From assembly GCA_006386115.1 (NCBI GenBank), contig VFIW01000119.1:1-64000 (forward strand): 64,000 bases of DNA, given 5' to 3'. Under the pieces are notes generated by a model that had not been told where the DNA came from, made no database searches, and saw only the letters and a list, made by a program, of their open reading frames with translations. Below, in pieces: positions 10,827-20,935 of the stretch (positions are counted from its first letter, which is position 1; every line of letters starts with the position of its first letter). This DNA comes from Globisporangium splendens (taxonomy: Eukaryota; Oomycota; Peronosporomycetes; Pythiales; Pythiaceae). A program made the position numbers and the translations under genes.

Positions 10827-11103
10827 ACATACGCGTCATACATAGCGTTGTGGAAATATACAGACACGTGTTGGTGACAGACACATTTGCTGCTTTTATA
10901 TGAGTGCAAATGTGCATTTAGCTTGTGTGCTGGCGCAATTGAAAGAAGAGAGGCAAATTTTTGCTTTAAAGAAGTTGACAAATACACAATGGGGTGGTGA
11001 CTAAGCTACTGCCGCCTGTGTTGGACACTAAATCGGATCCAAAGCCTATGAACCAAGCGTGCGCAACGTGAGTGACCACCAACATACAAGATCACTAGCG
11101 AGC

Positions 11104-12866
11104 TTATGGGTTGTACATGATCGACTTGAGGTGGGATTCCAAGTCGGCAGGCTTTGGCTCCGTGGCGTAGCCCTGTTCGTAGCCGTATTCCGCGATCGCA
11201 GTCGCGATCTTGAGCGACACGTGGCGGATCGTCGACAATGGTGGGTACACGCAGCCCGTTTCGAGGTCCGCAGGCGTGACTAAGCTGGCGAGCGTCTTGG
11301 CGGCGATGAGCATCACTTCGTCATCGACACGAGTCAAGCCCGCACCCACGCAGGCGAGACCAATACCTGGGAAGATGTACGAGTTGTTGCCCTGACCTGG
11401 CACATAGCGCTTGCCGTCGATCTCAACTGGGTCAAACGGACTGCCACTCGCGAAAATGCACTTGCCGTTCGTGAAACGGTACGCTTCTTCGGCCGTGCAC
11501 TCCGCCTTCGACGTTGGGTTGCTCAACGCGAAGATGATTGGGCGTTCGTTGTTCGCCGTCATCTTCTCGCAGACTTCCTGCGTGAACGTCTTTGGGATCG
11601 TGCACACACCGATCAACGCCGAAGGCTTGATGCGGTCGATTGCCGCTTCAAGCGTTGGGCATTCAGGCGCGTCGTGGGCGTACAGCAACTTGTGATGCTG
11701 CAGCGAGTCCTTGCGGGACGACACGACCAAGCCGCGCGAGTCCACGAGCCAGATCTGCTTGCGGGATTCTTCAATGGTCTTGCCCGTTTCGTGGGAAATG
11801 GCAAGCGCGATCAAGTCGGCGATACCGGTACCAGCTTCACCGGCACCCAAGAACACGAACGTGTGCTCCGAGATTGGCTTGCCAGAGAGCGGCACGGCAG
11901 CAAAGAGACCAGCCAAGACCACCGACGCCGTACCTTGAATGTCATCGTTGAACGTGCAGTGGGTCTTCTCGAACTTGCGCAGCAAGTGGAACGCGGTCGA
12001 GTTACCAAAGTCCTCGAATTGCAAGAGCACTTGTGGGCCGTACTTGATCTTGGCTGCGTTCATAAACTCTTCCACGAGTTGCTCAAAGCGCTCGCCTTGC
12101 TCACGCTTCTGACGGAGACCCATGTACAATGGATCCGCGAGGAAGGCTTCGTTGTTGGTACCACAGTCCAAGACCACTGGCAAGCACATGCTTGGTGGCA
12201 CACCAGCGCAAGCCGTGTACAAGCCGAGCTTGCCCACAGGGATGCCCATGCCGTTCGTTCCCAAGTCACCGAGACCCAAGATACGCTCACCATCGGTGAA
12301 CACAATGGCGCGAATGTTCTTCTCTGGCCACGCGTCCAAGATCTCGGCGACGTTGCCAACGTCGTTGATCGAGATGTAGAGACCGCGTGGGGTCTGGCGG
12401 TAGATGTGGCTGAACTCCAAGCACGCCTGCCCGACGGTCGGCGTGTACACGATCGGCATCAACTCGGCCGTGTTCTCAATGAGCAGACGGTAGTAGATCG
12501 ACTCGTTCGTGTCCTGCAGACCCTGCAGGAAAATGTACTTTTCCAACGGCGACGACTTGCGGCGCAGCTGCGTGAGCGCACGCAGGGTCTCCAACTCGAT
12601 CGTCGACACGCCCGCAGGCACGAGACCCTTGAGCTTCAATTGTGCGCGCTCTTGCTCCGTGAATGCAAGACCCTGTATGCATTATAAAGTTGCAATTGCA
12701 GACAAAAAGACGTCAGCATACTCAACATAAGTATGAAAAAGCGCAATCGGTCCCAAACGGCGGCATTCCACAGGCGCGTGCAGGCGAGAAGGACAGCGAG
12801 ACGCACCTTGTTCTTGGTGGGGTCGCGGAACGCCCAGTAGCCCGGTTGCGTCGAGTGCGTGGACAT
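11104..12866 (-). CDS. Malic enzyme (malate dehydrogenase, oxaloacetate-decarboxylating)
   Basis: Two exons on the minus strand, 12807-12866 and 11104-12672, give 542 residues. The 134-nt intron has a GTGCGT donor and a CAG acceptor. Landmarks: YTPTVGQACLEFSH with the catalytic Tyr region, GERILGLGDLGTNGMGIPVG, the metal-binding FEDF, NDDIQGTASVVLAG, the dinucleotide loop GAGEAGTGIADL, and ALSNPTSKAECTAEEAY. It converts malate to pyruvate and CO2 while reducing NAD or NADP. The cofactor cannot be told safely by eye. The 20-residue first exon (MSTHSTQPGYWAFRDPTKNK) has no clear mitochondrial presequence, so a cytosolic form is likelier. It is convergent with the DnaJ gene (277 nt between stops) and divergent from the YbeY gene. 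Confidence 0.93.
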
Positions 12867-13625
12867 GATGACTGTGCTTGGGGGCTTCTCGGCTGCTGCT
12901 TGGTGGCGGGTGCGCGCGACGGCGTGTGTTGAGAAATGAGCAAACTGCACCAGCGCATAAACAGAGTGTTGCTGCAACGACAGAGGAAGAGGCCACTATT
13001 CGAGACGCGAAAGGGAAACAACTTCAAGACGTGCTTACTAGATCGTCCTTTATAGAGGACTGTGTGACTGCGTCAGCTCTCTGTGTCCCGTCGTGTGACG
13101 CACTCACAGGCACAGGCACCCACCAGCAGACCATGCGACGAGGATGTGCAGATGGACCGCCGACGCGCTCTCTCTCCACTCGCTGCTGTTCGGGTTACAG
13201 TGGCCGCCAGAGTGACCACCAGACTGTCTGCTGCAACTGCAACTCGCGCTGCTGTTTGTGCATTCAGTCAACAGCAGCGAGGTGAGTGCCATCGAGATTC
13301 TCGTGGCCAAGCACCAACCACATACCGCCCACCTTTAAACTTCAGCCTGGAGCTTGCCCCCGCTCTTTCTACGCGCGCTCTGCACGAAGCGCACCCTGTG
13401 ACACCAGCGCGTCGATCGGATGCTTCCCGGCTCGTGACGGCTCATGCCGCTTCAGGATCCGAAGGATCGCGAGCCCAGACGTTTCTTGTGGTGAGCGGCA
13501 AACGCCGCATCTGATTGGCGAGAATAGGCGCGAAAAAGATAAAATTAGACAGAAGCAAGCTCTCTATCGAACAAAGTGCGCCTGTATCTCGTTGGAACGC
13601 ACGCAACCACCGGACGTGAGTGAGG
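12867..13625. other. Divergent promoter region between malic enzyme and YbeY genes
   Basis: 759 nt. It includes an open stretch from an ATG at 13151 whose translation is rich in Arg, Ala, Ser and Thr and ends at a GTGAGT donor near 13280 (see findings). No other coding signal was seen. Confidence 0.4.
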
Positions 13626-14168
13626 ATGGTGCAGGTGGCGAAGGCGTTCGCGGCGCAATTGCGCAACTACCCGACGCTGTCGGTGCGCGTGCTCGATGCG
13701 CAGGTCAAGGCCATGGTGCGCAGCATCCAGTGTCCCGGCGGACCATGGGACGTCGGCGTGATGCTCACGAGCGACAAGCACATCCAGCAGCTCAACCGCA
13801 AGTACCGCGACAAGGACAAGCCCACCGACATCCTGTCGTTCCCGTTCCACAAGATCACGAAGCCCGGCCGCTTCCCGCGCGTGAGCTCCAGAGAGGAGCG
13901 GTACCTCGGTGACATCTACATCAGTCCAGCGTACGTGCAGCAGCAGTGCGTGAACGGCGAGCTCGATGAGGACACTACGCTCGAGCAGCGCATGCCTATT
14001 CTGCTTGCGCATGGGATCTGCCATCTAATGGGCTATGACCACGAAAAGGACGACGACTTTGAGCGCATGCAAAAGGCAGAGGCGTACATCCTCAAGCGAT
14101 ACACGCAATATCTGCCGCCTGCATATACGAATAGCAATACGAATAAAGGGGAGCATACAACCGAGTGA
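13626..14168 (+). CDS. YBEY: YbeY-type endoribonuclease / rRNA maturation factor
   Basis: Single-exon frame of 180 residues. It contains the UPF0054/YbeY metal-binding signature LLAHGICHLMGYDH, with three His that bind zinc, and the upstream LNRKYRDKDKPTDILSFPF segment, which is the conserved N-R-x-Y-R-x-x-x-x-P-T-D-V-L-S-F block. Family members cleave or mature ribosomal RNA; in eukaryotes they act in mitochondria or plastids. Length is close to the bacterial enzyme (about 155) plus a short polar tail. ATG at 13626 is used; a GTG two codons upstream is not a plausible start. No targeting peptide is encoded in this exon, so an upstream exon is possible (see findings). The stop lies 123 nt from the end of the convergent mitochondrial carrier gene. 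Confidence 0.88.
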   Translation: MVQVAKAFAAQLRNYPTLSVRVLDAQVKAMVRSIQCPGGPWDVGVMLTSDKHIQQLNRKYRDKDKPTDILSFPFHKITKPGRFPRVSSREERYLGDIYISPAYVQQQCVNGELDEDTTLEQRMPILLAHGICHLMGYDHEKDDDFERMQKAEAYILKRYTQYLPPAYTNSNTNKGEHTTE

Positions 14169-14291
14169 ATATGTAATTGTTCATTAGGGAAAAACTTTGC
14201 GGAAACAAAATTTTCAAAGACACCACCATTCTACGAATATGTACTGCGCGCTGCAAACGTGCACGCCTACGTCCAGCTCTATCTCTTGTAT

Positions 14292-15335
14292 TTACTGGCG
14301 TCTCTCGTACACATCATAAATAACGCTTGTCGCTGTCTTCATGATCATCGTGGTGAAGCAGACATGCGCCACACGCACGATGAAGCCCGTCGTGGCAAAG
14401 CCAGCGACCTGCTTGATGCCGCCGCGCTTGAATTCGTCACGGAACGTGTCGATCACCGACACCTTGGCGCCAGCCTTAGACGCCTGCTGGATCTGCGCGA
14501 CCATCACGTCGATCGGCAGCGTCACGAGCGTACTGAACACACCTCCGAGCAACGACGCCGCCATCTTCTGGTTCGTCGTGAGCACCGCGTTCGGGTTCTC
14601 GCGCTTGTACAAAAAGTTCTCCGATTGCACCGAGAAGAAGAAACGCGTCGACCAGTCCGCCACACGCTTGAGCGAGAACACCGTCGAGCCCTTCATCAGC
14701 GCCAGGACGCCTTCGTTGCGGATCACCTTCATGCCCACTTGCATCGACTGCTTGCACGTCTCCAGCGGTGTCATCTGCTGCCGGAACACCGGATCCGTCA
14801 TCACACGCGTCTTCAGCAGCAACGTTGGACTAAGCGCGAAGCCCTGGAAGCCACCACCGATGCCACCGGCAATCACTTCGGCCGAGCCCTTGCTGAGCTT
14901 CTCGCGCTCGACAAATGGCTGCAAGTGCTTGCGCGTGAACGCGTGGCCCCAGGCAAAGACGGAGCCCTTCGCGACACCCTGCACGGCGCCCCACGGGAAG
15001 AAGCCATCCCAGATGCCGATCACACCCTTCGAGTGCATAATCTCCTTCGTGAGCTGCAAGTACGACTCGCCCGGACGCGTCTGCTTCATGATCTTGATGA
15101 ACTCCAAGTAGTGGCCGAGCGCGAACTCGTAGCCGAGGGTGATGCCCGCGCCGATGACGAGCTTGACACCAGGCCGTTCTGATTTCTCAGCGGGTGTCTT
15201 CGCAGGACTCAACGCCAGCACGCGGGACGACGACGACGGGAATGGATACGCCGCCATCGGCACCGCGCCGTTCTTCTTGTTGGTGTTGAGCGGCGAGGCG
15301 CTCCATGGCGCCGCGAAGATGGACACAGGCAGCAT
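14292..15335 (-). CDS. Mitochondrial carrier family protein
   Basis: Intronless, 347 residues. Three repeats of about 90-100 residues are visible, each with paired hydrophobic segments and a carrier-type loop: HSKGVIGIWDGFFPWG in repeat 1, SPTLLLKTRVM with NEGVLALMKGS in repeat 2, and LPIDVMVAQIQ in repeat 3. The Px(D/E)xx(K/R) signatures are degenerate, which often marks divergent carriers. Mitochondrial carriers exchange metabolites across the inner membrane; the substrate cannot be deduced from these motifs. An N-terminal extension of about 55 residues, rich in Ser, Pro and Ala, precedes the first repeat. The start is the ATG at 15335. The next gene upstream is the TPR protein, which ends at 16073 on the same strand. 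Confidence 0.75.
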   Translation of the reverse strand: MLPVSIFAAPWSASPLNTNKKNGAVPMAAYPFPSSSSRVLALSPAKTPAEKSERPGVKLVIGAGITLGYEFALGHYLEFIKIMKQTRPGESYLQLTKEIMHSKGVIGIWDGFFPWGAVQGVAKGSVFAWGHAFTRKHLQPFVEREKLSKGSAEVIAGGIGGGFQGFALSPTLLLKTRVMTDPVFRQQMTPLETCKQSMQVGMKVIRNEGVLALMKGSTVFSLKRVADWSTRFFFSVQSENFLYKRENPNAVLTTNQKMAASLLGGVFSTLVTLPIDVMVAQIQQASKAGAKVSVIDTFRDEFKRGGIKQVAGFATTGFIVRVAHVCFTTMIMKTATSVIYDVYERRQ

Positions 15336-16072
15336 TGTGCGATGACGGAGACGCGGGAAGAGAGCGAGTGGCGACGCGCTTCTGTCTGCTTGCGTCGAGG
15401 CAGAAACGCGTTTGCGTCAGTCGTGCGGCCAGAACTCTGGTTCGTGACGTGGGAGAAACGAGAAGCGCATCATCGAAAGGGGGAGGGTTGTTGTACAGTC
15501 GGCGACATGCATCGCACTTCGAGACAGATTAATCAATTTTGAGGGTTGATCATCTTTGAGGTAAGGAACGGTACGGGATCAGCTTTTCGAGCCATTCCGA
15601 GCCGAGACTGTGCTTTTGGTGGGAGATGACGGCTCGTGAGACGACACACTGACGCCGATGGCTTCAAACGGAGACGTCATGTTTCTGAAGCAGGATAATG
15701 GATGGGCGATGGGTAGGGTTGCTTGGGACCACTTGAAGTTGCACCCTCCTGCCCATGCAGAAAAGTGAGCGTTCGTTTTTACGCGCACTGCGCACTGTTC
15801 GTCCTGAGCAAAATGAATTCCCACGCAGAAATAAAAAGGTGGACCTCTTCAACACTCATCAGGAATGTCTCGGCATCGCTTGCTCGTCTGCTTCGGCTTA
15901 CGACACGTGGCCACGTTTTAATCGCGAACTGCAGTGTATTTCACACGAGGGGGTGCACTTGATTCTGCTTCGGATCGGCATTCGTCGGAATGGTTGGTGT
16001 TAAACAAATCTCGAGGAAATACGGTGGGACTCTGCTGAACGAAGCATACTGTCGAGCGAGGGACTGCAATTG
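15336..16072. other. Intergenic, nothing recognised
   Basis: 737 nt between the carrier gene start and the end of the TPR gene. No supported gene; it presumably contains the carrier promoter and the TPR gene 3' UTR. Confidence 0.5.
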
Positions 16073-19000
16073 CTAGAGCTCTTTTCGTGCATGCATGCTC
16101 CGTAATGCCGCGGTGAGCACAGATGAGTACACTTTATGCGATACCTCGTTGAGGCGGTGTCGGTATGCTTGCTGCTGCTCCATTGGCTCTGCTATGGCCA
16201 GGTGATCACCCACATGCTGTGGTACTTCAACAACCTGACCTGTTTTTAATGCGGCCGCTGCTTCAACCCTGGCTCTTTCCCTTGCGATTTGACTGAGGGC
16301 ATCTCGCGCGATCATCTTCAAAAATGCCAAAGCTTCCCGTCGAGCTGCTTGGTGCTTTCGTGCGCGCGCCACTATGTCTCGAAGTGATTTCATACAGTGT
16401 GCATGCTTGCGAGAGATGATTCGTGATTTTTCGCGAAGCAAAGTGTGCTGTTCTCGGGCTTTCTCGCGTTTTTCGTCGAGTCCAGGCGACAGAGAAGTGT
16501 ACCCGTCCAGAACGCATCTGTGAGACTCTTCTTCAGAGAGAACGGGCTCAAATGAATCAGTTTCCTCTTCATCAATCAGTGCATCACCATCTGGAGTGTG
16601 TCTTTCTGTGATCTCCAAGCGCAAGTCATGCACGTGGAGGTCTTGAGGTAAGACGGGGTCTTGCATTTCGACATCTGCTGCCAGAAGCCCTTGCATTGCT
16701 GGCGAGTCTTTTCGACTGCCTTCGGTGCATGTTGAAACTCGCCCTTTTTCCAGCAAACCGAGAGCACGCTGGATCCCGTCATCCAGCCACAGAGCAACCT
16801 TCGTATCCGCTAGGCGGCGCATGAAGAAGTCAATCTCTTTCTTGGCAACATCTTCTAGCAGTGGTTTCAAGCGGTGCTCATCGTTGGTACTCATGCGATA
16901 TTCATAAAGACTGCGTTTCGCCTCGTATGCTTGAAGAAAAGGTCGATATCGTAGAATTTCCTGCTGATGGTCGACGTCCCAGTTGTCAAGAAATAGGCTA
17001 ACTCAGTGGTGAAAGAGGAGTCGCTGAGAGCAACCGGATCGATTCCACCGAGTATTCGGAAGATTTCTGCCAGACTTCCGACCCGAATCAATCCTTGCTG
17101 TTGCTGATCCATCTGTAGCATGTACTGCTTGAAGTCGAAATGCAAGTCGATGCAGCGCTTGACAAAAAGAGTTACAAGATCAGGTTTGAGTGCACCCGTG
17201 TCTGTCTCGCTGCCCATTGGCATCACCAAATCTGACGTCATAGCCACCATTGTAGATACCATTTGAGGACTGGGGATCACAGAAGAGTCGTCGGCAGCAT
17301 GATCTCTTCGCGTGTCTGTTGATGCGTCTAACTTTCTGTCACCTGATACGGAAGTAGTTGCAAGAGACAGATTTACCGGCCGTTTTTGCTCAGTCGTGGC
17401 GGAATATATCGATTTTTCTGCAGAAGAAGGTGTGCTTGGTGGTGCTGAGGAGCGTGGATCGCTTTTCTTGACCTTTGGCAATATTCTTCTGGCTGTCGGT
17501 GGATTATTTGTTGGAGTCGGTGGAGCTGCTGGATGGCAAGCGGAATCAGACAGGGATCTTTCAGCATTCTCTCTTTGTTCTTCACTTTGCTGATTGCGGT
17601 TCTTCTTTGACGGAGATCGACGCCTCTTTGCAGCTGCAATAGCAACTCGTTTAGCCTCTTCCTCCTGGGTTTGTAGCTCTTCAGCTAGATGAAGCTTTTT
17701 TAACGCTTCACTCGCCTGGGGGTAAGCACTTAGCACTGACTCAAACAGCTTTCTTGCTTCATCAAATGCTCCAGTGGAAGCAAGAACCTCGCCTAACTTG
17801 AATTGGGCATACGGATCGGTAGGACTCAGCTCAAGCGCGGCTTTGAAGGCTCCAATGCTTGATGTGAAATCTTGAGCAGCTTCGTACGCGCAAGCCAGAT
17901 TGATTCGGAGTCGAAACTCGACTTCTTCGTTAATCTCCATAGAGAGCGCGAGAAGGTACAGCTCAATTGCTCGCAGCCAGTCACCTTTCGTATGCAGTCG
18001 CACGGCTGCTTTTGTCACCATCTTCAGTTTCTGTGTTGGCTCCAAGCTTGAATGATTTTGAGGGAGTGATCGCCACTACCACTCAAACCCGCTTACCGAA
18101 TTGATGCACTCCGGATTCCACGAGCTCTTTTCTGTTAATACCGCACGCTTTTTTGGAGATCCACTTCTCGGACTTTTCGGTGGTGACCCGTCAAGTGGAT
18201 CCAGCGTGCGGAATTTTCGAGCGGAAGGATCGTCTGCGTTTGTTCCGTCACCAAGTTCAAGTTGATCTGAAGAATTTCCCCGATGCAACTCAATTATGTT
18301 GGGTGTTTGACAGCGGCGTTGCTTCTCTCCTTCGACTGCAGTAAGTTTTGGCGTGCTGAATATCCTGGAGCGTCGACTTTGTTCGCTCGGTGACGTTGGA
18401 AGTCGAGCCATGGGAAATCGCATATTCGATGCGTATGGAGAAGGTGCCTCGATGTAGAGTGACGATGTTGTGGTCGTCGGAGAGCGAGGGGTACGAACTG
18501 GGCTTCCATTAGTGACTTTGGGACTTCCTAAACTGGGAGGTGTGTGCGATATTCTGTGAGGGGATGCTGAGAAGCCCGCTGGCCGTTCGCTGTACCTGTA
18601 ATCTTCATCACCGATTTCGAACGACTCTCGCACTCGCATTGCTTCTTGTACCTCGAACGCTCTTGGGGTTTCCAGCTGAATGGGAGACGTAATCGGCATT
18701 CTTTCTGAAAAATATGCGAGGAACTGGCTTACGAGCTCGCAGATCGTTTCATTTTCACTGTGTCGCTTTTGCAACGTGTAGATGAACATGTTCGGTTGCC
18801 ACGACTGCCCTTGAGCTGCGATCTGGCGTGCTTTCATGACTGCATCGGCGTCGTCTTCAGCGAGCGTCACCAGTACTTGAAGGCACAAGATCTAAAGAGC
18901 AACACGTTAGCCTTTGAGAGAACCGAAATGCAGAGACTGTTTAGTACCTCGTACCCGTTTCTTTTCTTCTGTGTATTGCGTCAAGAAGCGAAATACGCAT

Positions 19001-19700
19001 CCAGCAAAGCCTGCATCAAGCATGATTTGAACGACCAATACGAAACACACTATAGACAAAACTTCAAAAGACGCACACCTGATCGATTTGCATTTGCTCG
19101 CAGTGCTCTACACTCGAGTAAATCAATTGCTTCGGAAATTAAACATTCCTGATTTGTGAACAAACAAGAACCCATTCGATGCGATCAGCAAAATGAGCAT
19201 AGCGCCATTTCCATAGAAAGCACGCACAATTTGGGCTTCTGGGCAGCGATCTACTGATGCAGCAAACACCAACGCAGCGACGGGTTCGACAGCATGTGTG
19301 GAATATTCAGACTCCGAATGAAATGATGGAACACATCGCAACCGCTCACGAACTGTCTGGTAGTGCTTCCTGAGTAAAGTCTTAGCTGCAAGCCACACCG
19401 CGATGATAGTTAGTCTCTTGCACTGCGCGCTCTCAAAATATCTTGCACTTCAAGCTCACCTTCTTTAGACCATGGCGGTGTGAGCATGCGATTCTTCTGA
19501 AAGTACGAGTTCATCCAAATGCTGTTGCGCTCCAGGAGCGACTGCTCGACGCTAAATGTGGCATGCATGCGTGCATAGTGTCCCATCCACTTGTGGTTGA
19601 CGGCCACGAGAGCGCTGAAGGCGCCTTCATCTTCTTGTTCTTCAAGCTCATGCTCAAGCGACAGATCGGGCTCCATCTTGTTGTCCGCAAACGCAGCCAT
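16073..19700 (-). CDS. Large TPR protein with EF-hand-like region (one homopolymer frameshift)
   Basis: I assemble six exons: 19460-19700, 19228-19385, 19079-19148, 18955-19010, 18097-18891 and 16073-18030. All junctions are in phase (donors GTGAGC, GTGCGT, GTGTGC, GTACGA, GTAAGC). The N-terminal 250 residues are helical (for example QIECLISEAIDLLECRALR across a junction). A Ser/Pro-rich linker follows, then TPR-like helices (RAIELYLLALS, FRLRINLACAYEAAQ, PYAQFKLGEVLASTGAFDEA). A second disordered linker leads to an EF-hand-like pair, about residues 740-800, and a coiled, Arg/Glu-rich C-terminus. The last exon changes frame at the TTT run 16991-16993. One added base makes exon 6 exactly 653 codons and the protein 1092 residues. 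TPRs usually mediate protein binding; I do not recognise the orthologue. Confidence 0.7.
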
Positions 19701-20935
19701 CACGCTTCAGCTGCTTGATCTCTGTCTATTTTGTAAACTTGTGCAGAAGAAGGGTTCGCTGGGGCGTCGAGGCGTCGAGCTGTGCGAAGTGCTGTGTCTG
19801 TAGCAACGAAGACGGTGAGTTCTGGCTGGCGGTTTGGTTCTTCTGGCGGAGATTCTGTGTTTCTGATGATGAAGTGCACGAACGTAACGATGAGAGGTGC
19901 GCGGCTATTCTTGCAACCAGTGGGCGATGCACACAGACCTGCGTGTCTGCGTCTCTATTTGTATCCACCAACACGCACGCATTGTCGCCAAGCGCCATCC
20001 ATGCGTGTCGGCGCGCATTGGATGCTTTGTTATGTTTGCATTCTGGTTGCGGAATGGCAGGTGCACTGTTCCGCGTCGCTTCAGAGTGCAGAATGCGAGG
20101 TTGCACGACCATCACTCTTGCTTTCCCCTCTCATGCAGCAACCGGTGAGGGATCCAGTTTCCGTTTGTCGGTTGGTTGCATGTTGAGGGGATCCAGTCGG
20201 TTTTGTTTTGTTTTTTTCACCTGGTTGTAAGGAAAGATTTCCGGATACCGCAGTATCCGGCGCGGTGGCGCGATCGTGTTGCTGCTTGAGAGGAGAAGTG
20301 CGGGGGAAAGGGGGACGATCGAAGCAGGAAGCAGGCAACACATACGAGACGCAATCTTGGAGGCGAACATCCGGCTTACGACAGACAACACCCGCAGACA
20401 GAGCTGAAGGTACGCATGGAGTGGCGATGCACCCGCCTACGGGTGTGTGTGTGTGTGTATGGTGGCCGCGTAGCGTAGCGTATGCATGTATGCATATTAG
20501 GTGCATGTAGAGAGAAGCTCGCAGTGATATCGATGTGACAAACGCTGCAGAAAGGAGGGGGCGAGGGGGGAACAGAGCGCCGAAACTCGCTCTCTGGCGT
20601 GTGTGGCTGCGTCATGAGAGAGAGAGAGAGCGCGCGCGATTTCTGTATACAGGATGCTCATGGCTGTGGCGTTTGTACAATGTAATGCTATAGGCGCTGC
20701 GACGACCGCACAAACAGACACTCGCACAACTGCTGCATCCACGACGCAGCCTCAGCAACAAGACACTTGAGAACAGCAGCGACCAGCGTGTGAGTCGTAC
20801 GACGAGAAAAGCATAGGACTCTGCTCTAGTGACGCGAAGACGTGCAGTGTTTATCCAGTTGGGAGCGGACGACCTCTGAAATAAGCGGCGGGTGCTTGTG
20901 GTGGTGTGAACAACAGCCTACAAGTCGAGAAGAAG
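19701..20935. other. Divergent promoter / 5' region of the MAP kinase fusion gene
   Basis: 1.24 kb between divergent genes. It holds short low-quality frames, a (GT)8 tract at 20443-20458 and a GA tract near 20617-20632. No gene supported. Part is probably 5' UTR of the kinase gene. Confidence 0.45.
20443..20458. repeat. (GT)8 microsatellite
   Basis: Perfect GT repeat about 480 nt upstream of the kinase start codon. Confidence 0.85.

Noticed and set aside
11674..12687. 337-codon plus-strand frame opposite malic enzyme
   Set aside because: Antisense shadow of a fully recognised enzyme gene.
14259..15182. 307-codon plus-strand frame opposite the mitochondrial carrier
   Set aside because: Arg/His/Leu-rich antisense shadow of the carrier gene.
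16891..16894. Bacterial-style ATGA overlap between two frames of the TPR gene, as if a two-gene operon
   Set aside because: The EF-hand-like sequence continues upstream of that ATG in the second frame, and one added base at 16991-16993 joins both frames with exact codon count.
19715..20230. 171-codon plus-strand frame upstream of the kinase fusion
   Set aside because: Cys/Phe/Ser-rich with no domain; overlaps the divergent promoter region.
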